DNA from: Paenibacillus rhizosphaerae
GTDB lineage: Bacteria > Bacillota > Bacilli > Paenibacillales > Paenibacillaceae
Assembly (NCBI RefSeq): GCF_014192015.1
Contig: NZ_JACHXJ010000001.1
Location: 124,001-188,000, forward strand
Direction: 5' to 3'
Length of the DNA stretch: 64,000 nucleotides
Positions 27,501 through 35,978 of the stretch are shown one piece after another. The notes beneath the pieces are model-generated. The model searched no databases. It was not told the origin of the DNA and worked only from the letters and a program-made list of their open reading frames with translations. The position numbers were made by a program, and so were the translations under genes. Within the stretch, counting starts at the first letter, position 1. Each line of letters starts with the position of its first letter.

Positions 27501-27514
27501 TGTAAGCGCTGCCA
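27501..27514 (+). promoter_or_regulatory. Possible cre site (CcpA binding)
   Basis: TGTAAGCGCTGCCA fits the consensus TGWAARCGYTWNCW at 13 of 14 positions. It lies downstream of the putative promoter and 31 bases before the GH16-like start, a road-block position for carbon catabolite repression. Confidence 0.5.
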
Positions 27515-27544
27515 ACTATTTAAAAAGCAATGGGAGGTCTAACC

Positions 27545-29455
27545 GTGTTAAAAAGGATAAGAATTTATGTTGTAATTATGGCAATGATGACGATGCTGTG
27601 TATACAAAATACTTCGGTCAAGGCAGAAGCAAACGAGGCAGAAGCTAATTGGTCACTGGTTTTCCAAGATGATTTCAACGGAACCTCTGTTGACACCACC
27701 AATTGGAGAATGTATGACGGACCTGGGCATGTAGGTAACGGTTTGCGAAAGCCAAGCGCTTTTTCAGTTGCAAATGGAATTCTCACGGTTACTGCACAGA
27801 TGATTGATGGTAATCTTGTGTCGGGCGGGATGGCACATAAGGCTAACTATAAATACGGTAAGTTTGAGTTCCGCGTACGTACAGATCCGGATCAAAGTGC
27901 TGCAACCAGCGCGGTCGTGCTTACTTGGCCTGAATCGGAAAATTGGCCGACGGATGGAGAGAACGATATTTATGAAACCCATCCCAATGTAACCCGCAGT
28001 CAACTCGGATCCTATGTCCATTATGGATTAAATGGTGTGGATAAGACGGTATCCCATATGAGAGATATAGATGCAACTCAGTGGCATACGGTAGCTATGG
28101 AATGGGAGCCAGACGAGATACGCATATATATTGATGGTGTGCTGGACTGGGTAACCACAGACACGGGAGCCATACCGGATGTTGCACATCATTTGACGAT
28201 CCAATTAGACGCTTTCAAAAAGGTCATGTTTGGCTCTACAAAGATGTATGTCGATTGGGTAAAAATTTACCAAAAGACCCAGTTCCCCGACAATCCGACA
28301 TTCCGTGTGATTGATGATGCGGACGTTAATACGATAAGTTATACAGGCACATGGAACCATCAGAGCGACTTCTGGTTTGAAAAACGTACAAAATCTGTAA
28401 CAGATATGAGTGGTGCAAGTGCAGAGATGACGTTTAACGGGCCGGGCATAGCCGTATACACGAAGAAAATGAATCTCGGAGGTATATTTGAAGTATTTAT
28501 TGACGGTCAATCGGAAGGTTTAGTTGACACATATAATCGTTCTGATCTGTACATCGAAAGGGTATTTGAAAAAACAGGGTTAGCGGATGGAGAGCATACA
28601 ATAAAATTAGTAGCTACTGGAGATAAAAATTCAAGTTCAACCGGAGCTTATATAGGATTTGATTTTTTTGAAATTTTATATGGATCTCCAACGGACAATA
28701 CGGCTCCAGTCGCGACTGCCGTGATCAAGCCGGAATTGCCGGACGGAAAGCAGGGATGGTACACCCAGCCGGTCGAAGTCCGCTTGAACACCATTAACGA
28801 TTCGTCTGGTAGTGCAGAGATGCTGTACAGTTTCGACAACGGGACGACATGGCTTCCCTATAATGAGCCAATCATGATCGACAAGGACGGCAGATTTACG
28901 ATCCAATACCGTGCGAAGGGTAAAGAAGGCAATATGGGAGAAGCGAAGACTCTCAACGTCGATTTGGACGCGACTGCACCAACGATCGCGATTAGCGGGA
29001 TCAATGACGGTGATATGTTGAATGACGCCGGTGATGTGACGCCTATCATTACGGCTAACGACGGCTTATCAGGCATGGACGGCAGCAAGACGACGGTTAC
29101 CTTGGACACGTCCAGCTTGGAATCAGGCACCAAAGTTCCTCTGTATAAGCTGCGGCTCGGCCCGCATTCGTTAACAGTAACGGCGAGCGATCAGGCGGGG
29201 AATAAGAGCATTCGGACAATCCGGTTCGAGACTTCAACGAGCATGGAGGCGATCGATAGGTTGGTACAGCGCTTCGCGGAGATGAAGCTGATCGACAGTG
29301 ACGGTATCATCAAGGACCTGCGCAGCCAATTGGCGTCGGGTGAGCTGGCAGAGTTTGCGAACCAGGTGAAAGCGCAGAGCGATAAGCACATTTCGAGTGA
29401 AGCGGCCGGATGTTTGCTGCGAGACGCCGAATACTTGCTCGGAGGACAAGTCTAG
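27545..29455 (+). CDS. Secreted GH16-like glycoside hydrolase with C-terminal beta-sandwich modules
   Basis: A 636-aa protein. A signal peptide (about 1-30, ending SVKAEA) precedes a GH16-type jelly roll (about 38-245). The catalytic signature reads WPTDGENDIYETHP, fitting E-x-D-x-x-E with Asn in place of the usual Ile/Leu. A galactose-binding-like module follows (about 250-385), then a segment with DNTAPVATAVIKPELPDGKQ resembling OmpL47-type beta-sandwich repeats, and a second Ig-like stretch from DATAPTIAISG. The start is GTG at 27545 with GGGAGGT. It probably cleaves an extracellular beta-glucan or galactan whose fragments the next operon imports. The exact substrate is not readable. Confidence 0.82.
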   Translation: MLKRIRIYVVIMAMMTMLCIQNTSVKAEANEAEANWSLVFQDDFNGTSVDTTNWRMYDGPGHVGNGLRKPSAFSVANGILTVTAQMIDGNLVSGGMAHKANYKYGKFEFRVRTDPDQSAATSAVVLTWPESENWPTDGENDIYETHPNVTRSQLGSYVHYGLNGVDKTVSHMRDIDATQWHTVAMEWEPDEIRIYIDGVLDWVTTDTGAIPDVAHHLTIQLDAFKKVMFGSTKMYVDWVKIYQKTQFPDNPTFRVIDDADVNTISYTGTWNHQSDFWFEKRTKSVTDMSGASAEMTFNGPGIAVYTKKMNLGGIFEVFIDGQSEGLVDTYNRSDLYIERVFEKTGLADGEHTIKLVATGDKNSSSTGAYIGFDFFEILYGSPTDNTAPVATAVIKPELPDGKQGWYTQPVEVRLNTINDSSGSAEMLYSFDNGTTWLPYNEPIMIDKDGRFTIQYRAKGKEGNMGEAKTLNVDLDATAPTIAISGINDGDMLNDAGDVTPIITANDGLSGMDGSKTTVTLDTSSLESGTKVPLYKLRLGPHSLTVTASDQAGNKSIRTIRFETSTSMEAIDRLVQRFAEMKLIDSDGIIKDLRSQLASGELAEFANQVKAQSDKHISSEAAGCLLRDAEYLLGGQV

Positions 29456-29468
29456 GATGAAGCTACGG

Positions 29469-29518
29469 GGACGCCTGCGGTCGTTTCGTTGACCACAGGC
29501 GTCCATTTATTCTCATTT
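29469..29518 (+). terminator. Rho-independent terminator
   Basis: GGACGCCTG (29469-29477) pairs with CAGGCGTCC (29496-29504), with an inner GGTC/GACC stem. A T-rich tail ATTTATTCTCATTTT follows. Confidence 0.85.
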
Positions 29519-29613
29519 TGCGAGACAATGGATGGTTAATAGGGAGATTACTTAATTGATGCCGGGCGATGTCAAATATGATTTGAAATCCGGTATAGAA
29601 ATAAATTAGATAT

Positions 29614-29667
29614 GCCTAGAAAGTGGCGGATTACCATCTACTTGGCATCTCCGAATACCGCTATAAT
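29614..29667 (+). promoter_or_regulatory. Putative activator-dependent promoter of the first sugar ABC operon
   Basis: GCCTAGAAAGTGGCGGATTA (29614-29633) repeats the element of the GH16-like promoter. TATAAT at 29662-29667 lies 29 bases after CGGATT. The open frame that starts at 29612 inside this element is therefore not the true gene start. Confidence 0.7.
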
Positions 29668-29695
29668 GAAGCAAAATAACACGGAGGTGTTAGTC

Positions 29696-30661
29696 ATGAA
29701 CAGTGCCGCAACGCGACTGAAACGAAGGTCAAGCCATCCTGGGCTTGAACGTCAACGTTTCGCTAAGTGGAAGTTAGCGCGAAGAAACATCGATTATTAT
29801 GTACTTCTAATACCGGGTCTACTCTTATTGCTCCTGTTCAAATATACGCCCATGTATGGCCTAGTGATCGCGTTTCAGGAGTATAACATTTTCGACGGAG
29901 TCTCCGGCAGTCCTTGGGTTGGGCTTGATCAGTTTCGTAAATTAACCCAAACGGATGAGATTGTAAATGTTCTCACCAATACAATGCTCATCAGCTGCTA
30001 CAAGATTGTGCTACTGTTCCCTATTCCGATTATCATTGCGCTCATATTAAACGAGGTTCGTTTAAGCGCTTTTAAGAGGACGATTCAAACGATTATCTAC
30101 CTGCCTCATTTTCTGTCTTGGGTCATCATCTCCGGCTTGTTCATCACGATACTGTCCCCATCGGGTGGTTTGGTTAATACGGTTCTCCAATGGTTGGGTA
30201 TGGAGCCGATCTCCTTCTTTATGGATAACCGATTCTTCCGGAGTGTTATCGTATTTACCGCAGGCTGGAAGGAAGTTGGATGGAATGCAATTGTATTCAT
30301 CGCTGCACTCGCCGGTATAGAGCAGGAGCAATATGAGGCTGCTTCCATGGATGGAGCGGGCAGAATAAAAAAAATGTTCTACATCTCACTTCCCGGCATG
30401 ATGCCAACGATTATCATGATGTTTATTTTGCGGTTAGGATCGGTGCTGGATGCAGGAACGGAGCAGATCCTGACCATGTATAACCCGGTCGTATACCAAA
30501 CCGGCGACGTGCTTGGAACCTACGTATATCGTGTCGGTCTGGGCCAGATGGATTACAGCTTCAGTACAGCGGTAGGCTTTCTCAACTCGTTGGTGGGCTT
30601 CATCCTTGTAGTCGGCGGCAACTTCGTTAGCAAAAAATTGGTCCATCGCGGGATTTGGTAA
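29696..30661 (+). CDS. Sugar ABC transporter permease (LplB/YteP type)
   Basis: A 321-aa permease with six predicted membrane segments. The first follows RRNIDYYVLLIPGLLLLLLF, and the EAA loop is EQEQYEAASMDGAGRIKKMF, where the shared ATPase docks. It is the first gene of a permease-permease-binding protein operon that lacks its own ATPase; in Paenibacillus a general MsmX-like ATPase normally serves such systems. CGGAGGTG supports the ATG at 29696. Confidence 0.92.
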   Translation: MNSAATRLKRRSSHPGLERQRFAKWKLARRNIDYYVLLIPGLLLLLLFKYTPMYGLVIAFQEYNIFDGVSGSPWVGLDQFRKLTQTDEIVNVLTNTMLISCYKIVLLFPIPIIIALILNEVRLSAFKRTIQTIIYLPHFLSWVIISGLFITILSPSGGLVNTVLQWLGMEPISFFMDNRFFRSVIVFTAGWKEVGWNAIVFIAALAGIEQEQYEAASMDGAGRIKKMFYISLPGMMPTIIMMFILRLGSVLDAGTEQILTMYNPVVYQTGDVLGTYVYRVGLGQMDYSFSTAVGFLNSLVGFILVVGGNFVSKKLVHRGIW

Positions 30662-30672
30662 GGAGGCAGCGT

Positions 30673-31545
30673 ATGAAAAAGCGATCATTCAGTGACTGGA
30701 GTCTGGATATATTTGTTTATTTGATTCTATCAGTAGCGGGCTTGATAACTCTACTTCCGCTTGCTAACGTGTTCTCCAAATCCGTGAGTGCGGAATGGGC
30801 CGTCATATCGGGGAAAGTTAATATTTGGCCGGTTGGTTTTCAGCTCGATACCCTGCGTAACGTCGTGACATCCAGTGTGTTTGTCCAAGCCTTTGCCGTG
30901 TCCGTCTTCGTCACCGTTGTCGGTACGCTGCTGTCTATTTTCGTTACAGCCATAACCGCATATCCTTTGTCTAAACGTCTTCCCGGTATTTCCTTCGTGA
31001 TGGTGCTGTTCATCTTCACGATGCTCTTCAATGGAGGTCTGATCCCGACATATCTCTTAATTCGTAATCTGCATCTGCTTGATACGTTATGGTCCCTGAT
31101 TTTGCCCGCCGTAGTCAACGTGTTTAATCTTCTTGTTATGAAGAGCTATTATGAAACACTTCCGGAAGCACTGGAGGAATCGGCCCGAATCGATGGCGCC
31201 AAAACCTATGCTATTCTGTTCAAGATCATTCTTCCGTTAAGCATGCCGGTAATTGCAACTATTTCCTTGTTTTATGCGGTCTTTTTCTGGAATGACTACT
31301 TTCATCCCATGCTGTACATTAACGACGAAGCGCTGAAGACCTTGCAATTGTACCTTCGCGATGTGGTGATGCAGGCCGATTCGGCCACTGCCGCCAGCAA
31401 AAGCATCGACGAGCTGATGAATATGTCCCCAGAGGGCGTCCGTGCTGCAACAGTTGTCGCATCGACGGTTCCGATCATATGTGTCTATCCTTTCTTGCAA
31501 AAGTATTTCATAAAAGGGGTTCTTGTGGGCTCAGTGAAGGGCTGA
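30673..31545 (+). CDS. Sugar ABC transporter permease (LplC/YtcP type)
   Basis: A 290-aa partner permease with six membrane segments and the EAA loop ETLPEALEESARIDGAKTYA. It ends KYFIKGVLVGSVKG, a C terminus typical of this family. AGGAGG overlaps the stop codon of the previous permease, so the two are translationally coupled. It forms the membrane channel with the 29696 product. Confidence 0.93.
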   Translation: MKKRSFSDWSLDIFVYLILSVAGLITLLPLANVFSKSVSAEWAVISGKVNIWPVGFQLDTLRNVVTSSVFVQAFAVSVFVTVVGTLLSIFVTAITAYPLSKRLPGISFVMVLFIFTMLFNGGLIPTYLLIRNLHLLDTLWSLILPAVVNVFNLLVMKSYYETLPEALEESARIDGAKTYAILFKIILPLSMPVIATISLFYAVFFWNDYFHPMLYINDEALKTLQLYLRDVVMQADSATAASKSIDELMNMSPEGVRAATVVASTVPIICVYPFLQKYFIKGVLVGSVKG

Positions 31546-31617
31546 CCCGCATGAACATTGCCAGTACTAACGCTCTCAATTTAAGGATACATGACAAAAA
31601 TCAGGAGGGGTTTAAAA

Positions 31618-33147
31618 ATGAAGACAAAGAAATGGTTCATTCTTCCGGTCATCGCCGGTCTTTTGCTGACCTCCACCGCTTGCGGTTCGGACAGAAGCAA
31701 CGATGCGGCAAGCACGGCATCTTCGGAAGCATCGGCCGCAAGTCCGGCTTCCAAGCCCGAATTGCGGGCACTTGTGAAATGGATACCGGAAGGGTATGAG
31801 GATCACCCCATCGCGCAGATGCTGGAGGAGAAAACGGGGTACAAGGTGAAGTACGACATGCTGCCCGTCGACAAGCCGGAGGACAAACTGAATCTGCTGA
31901 TCGCATCGAGCGAGCCTTATGACACGATGACCATCGGCGGCAGCAACAAAGCGCTGTATGCGGACTATGCGCAGAAAGGCGCGCTGGTTGATCTGACCCC
32001 GCTGATCGATAAATATGGTCCGAACATTAAAGCGTCCGTGTCCCAAGAGTCTCTCGACGCCGTCAAGGTGAACGGCAAGATTTATGCGATTCCGACCCGT
32101 TCGATTGAATATGCCGGCACCAGCCTGATGATCCGCAAGGATTGGCTCGATAAGCTGCACCTCCAAGTACCGACCACCTTGGATGAACTGACTACTGTCC
32201 TGAAGGAATTCAAGGATAAGGATCCCGGCGGTAATGGCGATAAAAATATTCCGATAACCATCAAAGGTGATGCTCCGATGGTTGATAATATCGTCGGCGC
32301 CTTCGGCGTTTCCAATGCATGGAATGATGTGGACGGCAAACTTGTTCCCCGTGTCATGGACCCTGCTTACAAGGATTACTTAAGCTACATGAACGACCTG
32401 TACAAGGAAGGCCTGCTGGATCCGGAATTCGCCGTCAATAAGGACGCAACGGTAAAGGAAAAGTTCACTAACGGAATGGCTGGTGTCATTCCGCTTCATT
32501 GGGCAGATATTCCGACAATTGCAGATGCGCTTAAGAAAAATATCCCGGATGCTGAATATGTGTACGTACCAGCTCTTAAGGGCAAGAACGGCAAAGCTGG
32601 CCTTGCTGTGGTTTCCGGCTTCGACAGTTTAACCTTCGTCCCGAAAGCATCGAAACATCCGGAGGACGCCATTAAATGGATTAACGCCAAACTGGAACCT
32701 GAAACCTTCAAAGATATGTCCATTGGAGTTGAGGGCGTACACTACAACGTTAAGGATGGTGTTTATACCCCCATTCTCCCGAAATTCGATGACGAACGGG
32801 GGACCGCCAGCAACTTTCATTCGGGTATAGACGAGAAGAACTACCCAGTCTATTGGCAAGTGCGTGTCCACAAGGACCAGAGGCTGTATGAAGGCTGGGA
32901 ATATTTGAATAAAGAGCAGCCTGCCGAGGTTTATTTCTCTAATCCTTTGGGAATAGCTCCTTATTTTCCGAATTTCTCGAAGAATAGTGCCAAACTAGGC
33001 CAAATGGAAAATGACTACAGTGTAAAAGTTATTGTTGGTCAGGAATCCCTTTCCGGTTTGGACAGCTTCGTAGCCAAATACAAAGCTGCAGGAGCCGATG
33101 CCAGCTATAAAGAAATAAATGACTGGTATGCAACAAAGAAAAAGTAA
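31618..33147 (+). CDS. Extracellular sugar-binding lipoprotein of ABC transporter
   Basis: A 509-aa solute-binding protein. The lipoprotein signal ends LLLTSTAC (C22), followed by a Ser/Ala-rich linker. The mature part shows features of the large LipO/YtcQ-type binding proteins, such as KVNGKIYAIPTRS and LMIRKDWLDKL. It delivers an oligosaccharide to the two upstream permeases. AGGAGGGG precedes the ATG at 31618; the longer frame from 31591 has no site. Confidence 0.92.
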   Translation: MKTKKWFILPVIAGLLLTSTACGSDRSNDAASTASSEASAASPASKPELRALVKWIPEGYEDHPIAQMLEEKTGYKVKYDMLPVDKPEDKLNLLIASSEPYDTMTIGGSNKALYADYAQKGALVDLTPLIDKYGPNIKASVSQESLDAVKVNGKIYAIPTRSIEYAGTSLMIRKDWLDKLHLQVPTTLDELTTVLKEFKDKDPGGNGDKNIPITIKGDAPMVDNIVGAFGVSNAWNDVDGKLVPRVMDPAYKDYLSYMNDLYKEGLLDPEFAVNKDATVKEKFTNGMAGVIPLHWADIPTIADALKKNIPDAEYVYVPALKGKNGKAGLAVVSGFDSLTFVPKASKHPEDAIKWINAKLEPETFKDMSIGVEGVHYNVKDGVYTPILPKFDDERGTASNFHSGIDEKNYPVYWQVRVHKDQRLYEGWEYLNKEQPAEVYFSNPLGIAPYFPNFSKNSAKLGQMENDYSVKVIVGQESLSGLDSFVAKYKAAGADASYKEINDWYATKKK

Positions 33148-33175
33148 TACCCAATAATATACGGATCAGAGGAAG

Positions 33176-33207
33176 CGGCTGTCCCTAAACATAACCGGGA
33201 ACAGCCG
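33176..33207 (+). other. Hairpin after the binding-protein gene
   Basis: CGGCTGTCCC pairs imperfectly with GGGAACAGCCG across an 11-base loop. No T-run follows, so it may protect the 3' end rather than terminate. Confidence 0.45.
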
Positions 33208-33368
33208 TTACTTGCATTCTGGTATCTATGAACCATGGCGTAGTTGAGCATGTCAGTCACCTGGACGATGAGGTCAATGAAATCCTAGTTGCGCATTCTT
33301 AAATACAAGTGTTGAAGAATGAATATACATAATTTGGGCATCGAAGATGTAAAATTCCCATCAAACTA

Positions 33369-33418
33369 AAACGGGAAGCTGCCGCTCTTCTTGGCATCTT
33401 CCCGTTTATCGTATTTTT
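33369..33418. terminator. Bidirectional terminator
   Basis: AAACGGGAAG (33369-33378) and CTTCCCGTTT (33398-33407) form a perfect 10-bp stem between the convergent binding-protein and GntR genes. TATTTTTT follows on the plus side. Confidence 0.75.
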
Positions 33419-33457
33419 TATGAAGTTCGACGGGCAACATCAAAGCAGTAGGCAGAA

Positions 33458-34099
33458 TTACATAATCAAAATCCGTTTACCGAATTCCAGGTGCTCTTCC
33501 ATGGCCTGGCTAGCTTTGTCCGGATCGCCTTCCTGAATCGATTGAAAAATTCGAAGATGATCATTATAGGACACCTGGATTCTTGTTCGGTCCTTCCGGA
33601 GGACTCCAATAGCAATCTGATACAGCTTATCCTGCAAACGCTCCATAGCCTGAATGATTTCCGAATTCGCGTATACTTCGACGAGCTTACGGTGGAATTG
33701 CGAGTCCGCTTCCGTAAAGCGGGCATTGTCGCTCTTCTCAACATGAGTCTCCTGCTGCCGTAAATTTTGTTCAAACCACTTCAAATCATTTTTCTCCCAT
33801 TCCATGGCAGCCAGTTTGCGAACGACAAAGCATTCCATGGCAATCCGGTAATCGTACAAATCTATCGCCTTACGGATCGAAAATTCAGCAACAACTAATC
33901 CTTTGTTGGGGGTATAGTTGGCCAGTCCTTCGGCATCCAAGCGCTCCAAGGCTGCTCTGATGGGGGTTCGGCTCATCTCCAGCATTTCAACGAGCATGCG
34001 TTCAGTCAACACTTCTCCAGGTTTTAATTCAGCATTTAAAATTAGCCTCCGGAGATGGATATAAGCTTTTTCTTTTAAAGTTACCGTTGTACTAGACAT
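33458..34099 (-). CDS. GntR-family regulator, FCD subfamily
   Basis: A 213-aa regulator. The N-terminal winged helix (about 5-75) shows AYIHLRRLILNAELKPGEVL and RTPIRAALERLDAEGL. The C-terminal FCD domain (about 85-210) has DYRIAMECFVVRKLAA and the metal/ligand histidines in ADSQFHRKLVEV and YNDHLRIFQSI. FCD regulators sense sugar acids or related carboxylates, which fits the oxidative sugar pathway nearby. AGGGGA supports the ATG at 34099; the longer frame would run into the upstream gene. It is co-transcribed with the TIM-barrel gene 11 bases upstream and likely binds the paired palindromes at 34984-35027. Confidence 0.92.
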   Translation of the reverse strand: MSSTTVTLKEKAYIHLRRLILNAELKPGEVLTERMLVEMLEMSRTPIRAALERLDAEGLANYTPNKGLVVAEFSIRKAIDLYDYRIAMECFVVRKLAAMEWEKNDLKWFEQNLRQQETHVEKSDNARFTEADSQFHRKLVEVYANSEIIQAMERLQDKLYQIAIGVLRKDRTRIQVSYNDHLRIFQSIQEGDPDKASQAMEEHLEFGKRILIM

Positions 34100-34110
34100 A
34101 ATGAATTCCC

Positions 34111-34917
34111 CTATTCCAAAAAATGGGTCATTTTCAAATATTGTAGACTCTGCTCCAACCATTGATGCTCCAAGAGAACAGTTCTCTCAACGGTTTCCAT
34201 AAAAGGAGTCCATAGCTCGAGGATCACGTTTGTGTCTCTTTGGCCGTTACGAACTTCTTTCAGTAGCCCGTCTATATCCAATTTACCATACCCTGCCGGC
34301 TTTCCCAAAACCATAAAGCCCATTTGGTGATCAACCCTAGTAATATCAAAATCTTTTAAGTGGAGATTGATGACATAAGGGGAAAGATCTTGAATCACGG
34401 TCTTAGGGCAGTCAAGAGCGCTGAAAGAGTTGACGGTATCCAGACAGCAGCCGACAAAAGGGCTATCGATAGCTTCAAATAAAGACGCAAGCTCTTTTGT
34501 TGTATGCAGGCCATGGTTTTCGACAGCGATACGGACACCTGATTCTTCAAAAGCAGGAAGAACCTCTCGGATCTCGCGTAACGGGTTAGTTAGATTCTTC
34601 TCTAAGATCATGGTCCGGCACAGGGTAGCGCCTAAAATTTTGGCTATTCTCAGATAAAGAAGCAGGTGGCCAGGGGTTGTACCTCTTGTTCCGACTTCGA
34701 TTTCGATTCCTCGAGAATCGGCTAACTCCTTTAATGATATAAGCTTCTCTTCACTCAGTTCATGGAGTGGAAGATTATCGGCGAATTGTACGAGTCCAAT
34801 TCCGTTGCTGTGCGCAATTTCCAACAGATCACAGGCACTCAGGATTCGAAGAGGAGCAGGATAACCCGGTACTCCGACTGACCATGTCAATGCATATGAA
34901 CTGATCCCAAGCTTCAT
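34111..34917 (-). CDS. Sugar phosphate isomerase/epimerase-like TIM barrel protein
   Basis: A 268-aa xylose-isomerase-like TIM barrel. It begins MKLGISSYALTWSVGVPGYP. Metal-ligand strands are visible in RIAVENHGLHTTKE (Glu), VGCCLDTVNSFS (Asp), VINLHLKDFDI (His) and NVILELWTPF (Glu). GGGGAGGGGAAG precedes the ATG. It is the first gene of a minus-strand pair with GntR and is divergent from the oxidoisomerase-like gene. Published apiose pathways include a decarboxylase acting on 3-oxo-isoapionate; this protein is a candidate for that or for an isomerisation step, but the sequence does not settle which. Confidence 0.82.
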   Translation of the reverse strand: MKLGISSYALTWSVGVPGYPAPLRILSACDLLEIAHSNGIGLVQFADNLPLHELSEEKLISLKELADSRGIEIEVGTRGTTPGHLLLYLRIAKILGATLCRTMILEKNLTNPLREIREVLPAFEESGVRIAVENHGLHTTKELASLFEAIDSPFVGCCLDTVNSFSALDCPKTVIQDLSPYVINLHLKDFDITRVDHQMGFMVLGKPAGYGKLDIDGLLKEVRNGQRDTNVILELWTPFMETVERTVLLEHQWLEQSLQYLKMTHFLE

Positions 34918-34983
34918 TTCTTCCCCTCCCCAAATTTATGTACTTAGAAAAGTATAAGCTGAGAGAAGGGCGTTGTAAATCGA

Positions 34984-35027
34984 ATTGTATACAAAATATA
35001 TTTAATTTATTTTTTTATTGTATACAT
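34984..35027. promoter_or_regulatory. Paired GntR-type operators in the divergent region
   Basis: TTGTATACAA (34985-34994, perfect palindrome) and TTGTATACAT (35018-35027, palindromic core TGTATACA) are 33 bp apart in an AT-rich gap between divergent genes. They fit the TNGTNNNACNA style of FadR/FCD regulators and are natural targets for the adjacent GntR protein. Confidence 0.65.
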
Positions 35028-35116
35028 ATTGTGTGCCTAATTGTTGTGTGTTAGTCTGACCGTAGAACGAAATTATAGCTGTTCGAAAACGGAGTCATAT
35101 GCTGGAGGTGCTTGAT

Positions 35117-35977
35117 TTGAAACAGATTGCACTCATAGGTGCAGGGGGAAAAATGGGCTGCAGAATTACAGACAACCTGAGCAAGGGGAGTCACAAGGTT
35201 GATTACGTCGAGATTGGCAGTAGAGGAATTGAACGATTGGCTGAGCGCGGTATTGTACCCGTCCAGCAGCATGAAGCCGTACCGGATGCAGATGTAATCA
35301 TTCTTGCAGTTCCCGATGTCGCCATCGGACAGATATCTAAAGATATCGTTCCTCTCATGAAGACAGGGGCACTGCTCATGGTGTTAGATCCGGCAGCAGC
35401 GTATTTGGGAGAGCTTCCTGCCCGGGAGGATGTCTCGTACTTTGTTGCTCATCCTTGCCACCCGCCTGTTCTAAATGACGAAATTACACTGGAAGCAAAG
35501 AGAGATTTCTTTGGCGGGGTAGCAGCCAAGCAAGCAATTGTATGTGCCTTGATGCAGGGTCCAGAGGAGCATTACTTGCTTGGAGAAGATATGGCGAAGG
35601 ATATGTTTGCTCCCGTAATGAGATCACACCGGATTACCGTGGAGCAAATGGCTGTTCTTGAGCCTACCATGGCTGAGACGATCAGCTCGATGATGGTCAC
35701 TGTCTTGGGGGAAGCACTGGATGAAGCAGTAAATCAGGGAGTACCTTATGATGCTGCAAGAGATTTTTTACTCGGGCACATCAATATCCAGCTTGGGATC
35801 GTATTTGAGAAAGTGAATCCTTTTTCAGACGCATGCCTGGTCGCCATTGAATATGGCCGTAAAGCCATGATCAAAGAAGGATGGAAAGAGCTGTTCCGTC
35901 CAGAAAGAGTGTATGAGCAAATTGATGTCATGCTGCATCCCGAGAAGCTGCATACCCTTCATTTCAAGGATTCCTGA
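35117..35977 (+). CDS. D-apionate oxidoisomerase-like NAD-binding protein (phosphogluconate dehydrogenase-like C terminus)
   Basis: A 286-aa dehydrogenase. It has LKQIALIGAGGKMGCRITDN (Rossmann motif GAGGKMG), DVIILAVPDVAIG, the conserved YFVAHPCHPPVLNDE and MQGPEEHY, then a helical C-terminal domain with EPTMAETISSMM and RDFLLGHINIQLGIVFEK. The combination of GAGGKMG with HPCHPP closely resembles the family of ApnO, which oxidises D-apionate and migrates its hydroxymethyl group. The GH140-like gene downstream supports this reading. GGAGG at 35104-35108 fits the TTG at 35117, which gives the usual N terminus; an in-frame ATG at 35099 precedes that site. Confidence 0.78.
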   Translation: MKQIALIGAGGKMGCRITDNLSKGSHKVDYVEIGSRGIERLAERGIVPVQQHEAVPDADVIILAVPDVAIGQISKDIVPLMKTGALLMVLDPAAAYLGELPAREDVSYFVAHPCHPPVLNDEITLEAKRDFFGGVAAKQAIVCALMQGPEEHYLLGEDMAKDMFAPVMRSHRITVEQMAVLEPTMAETISSMMVTVLGEALDEAVNQGVPYDAARDFLLGHINIQLGIVFEKVNPFSDACLVAIEYGRKAMIKEGWKELFRPERVYEQIDVMLHPEKLHTLHFKDS

Positions 35978-35978
35978 C

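Noticed and set aside
29612..29695. Upstream extension of the first permease gene (in-frame ATG at 29612)
   Set aside because: It begins inside the shared promoter element and spans the -10 box; CGGAGGTG supports the ATG at 29696.
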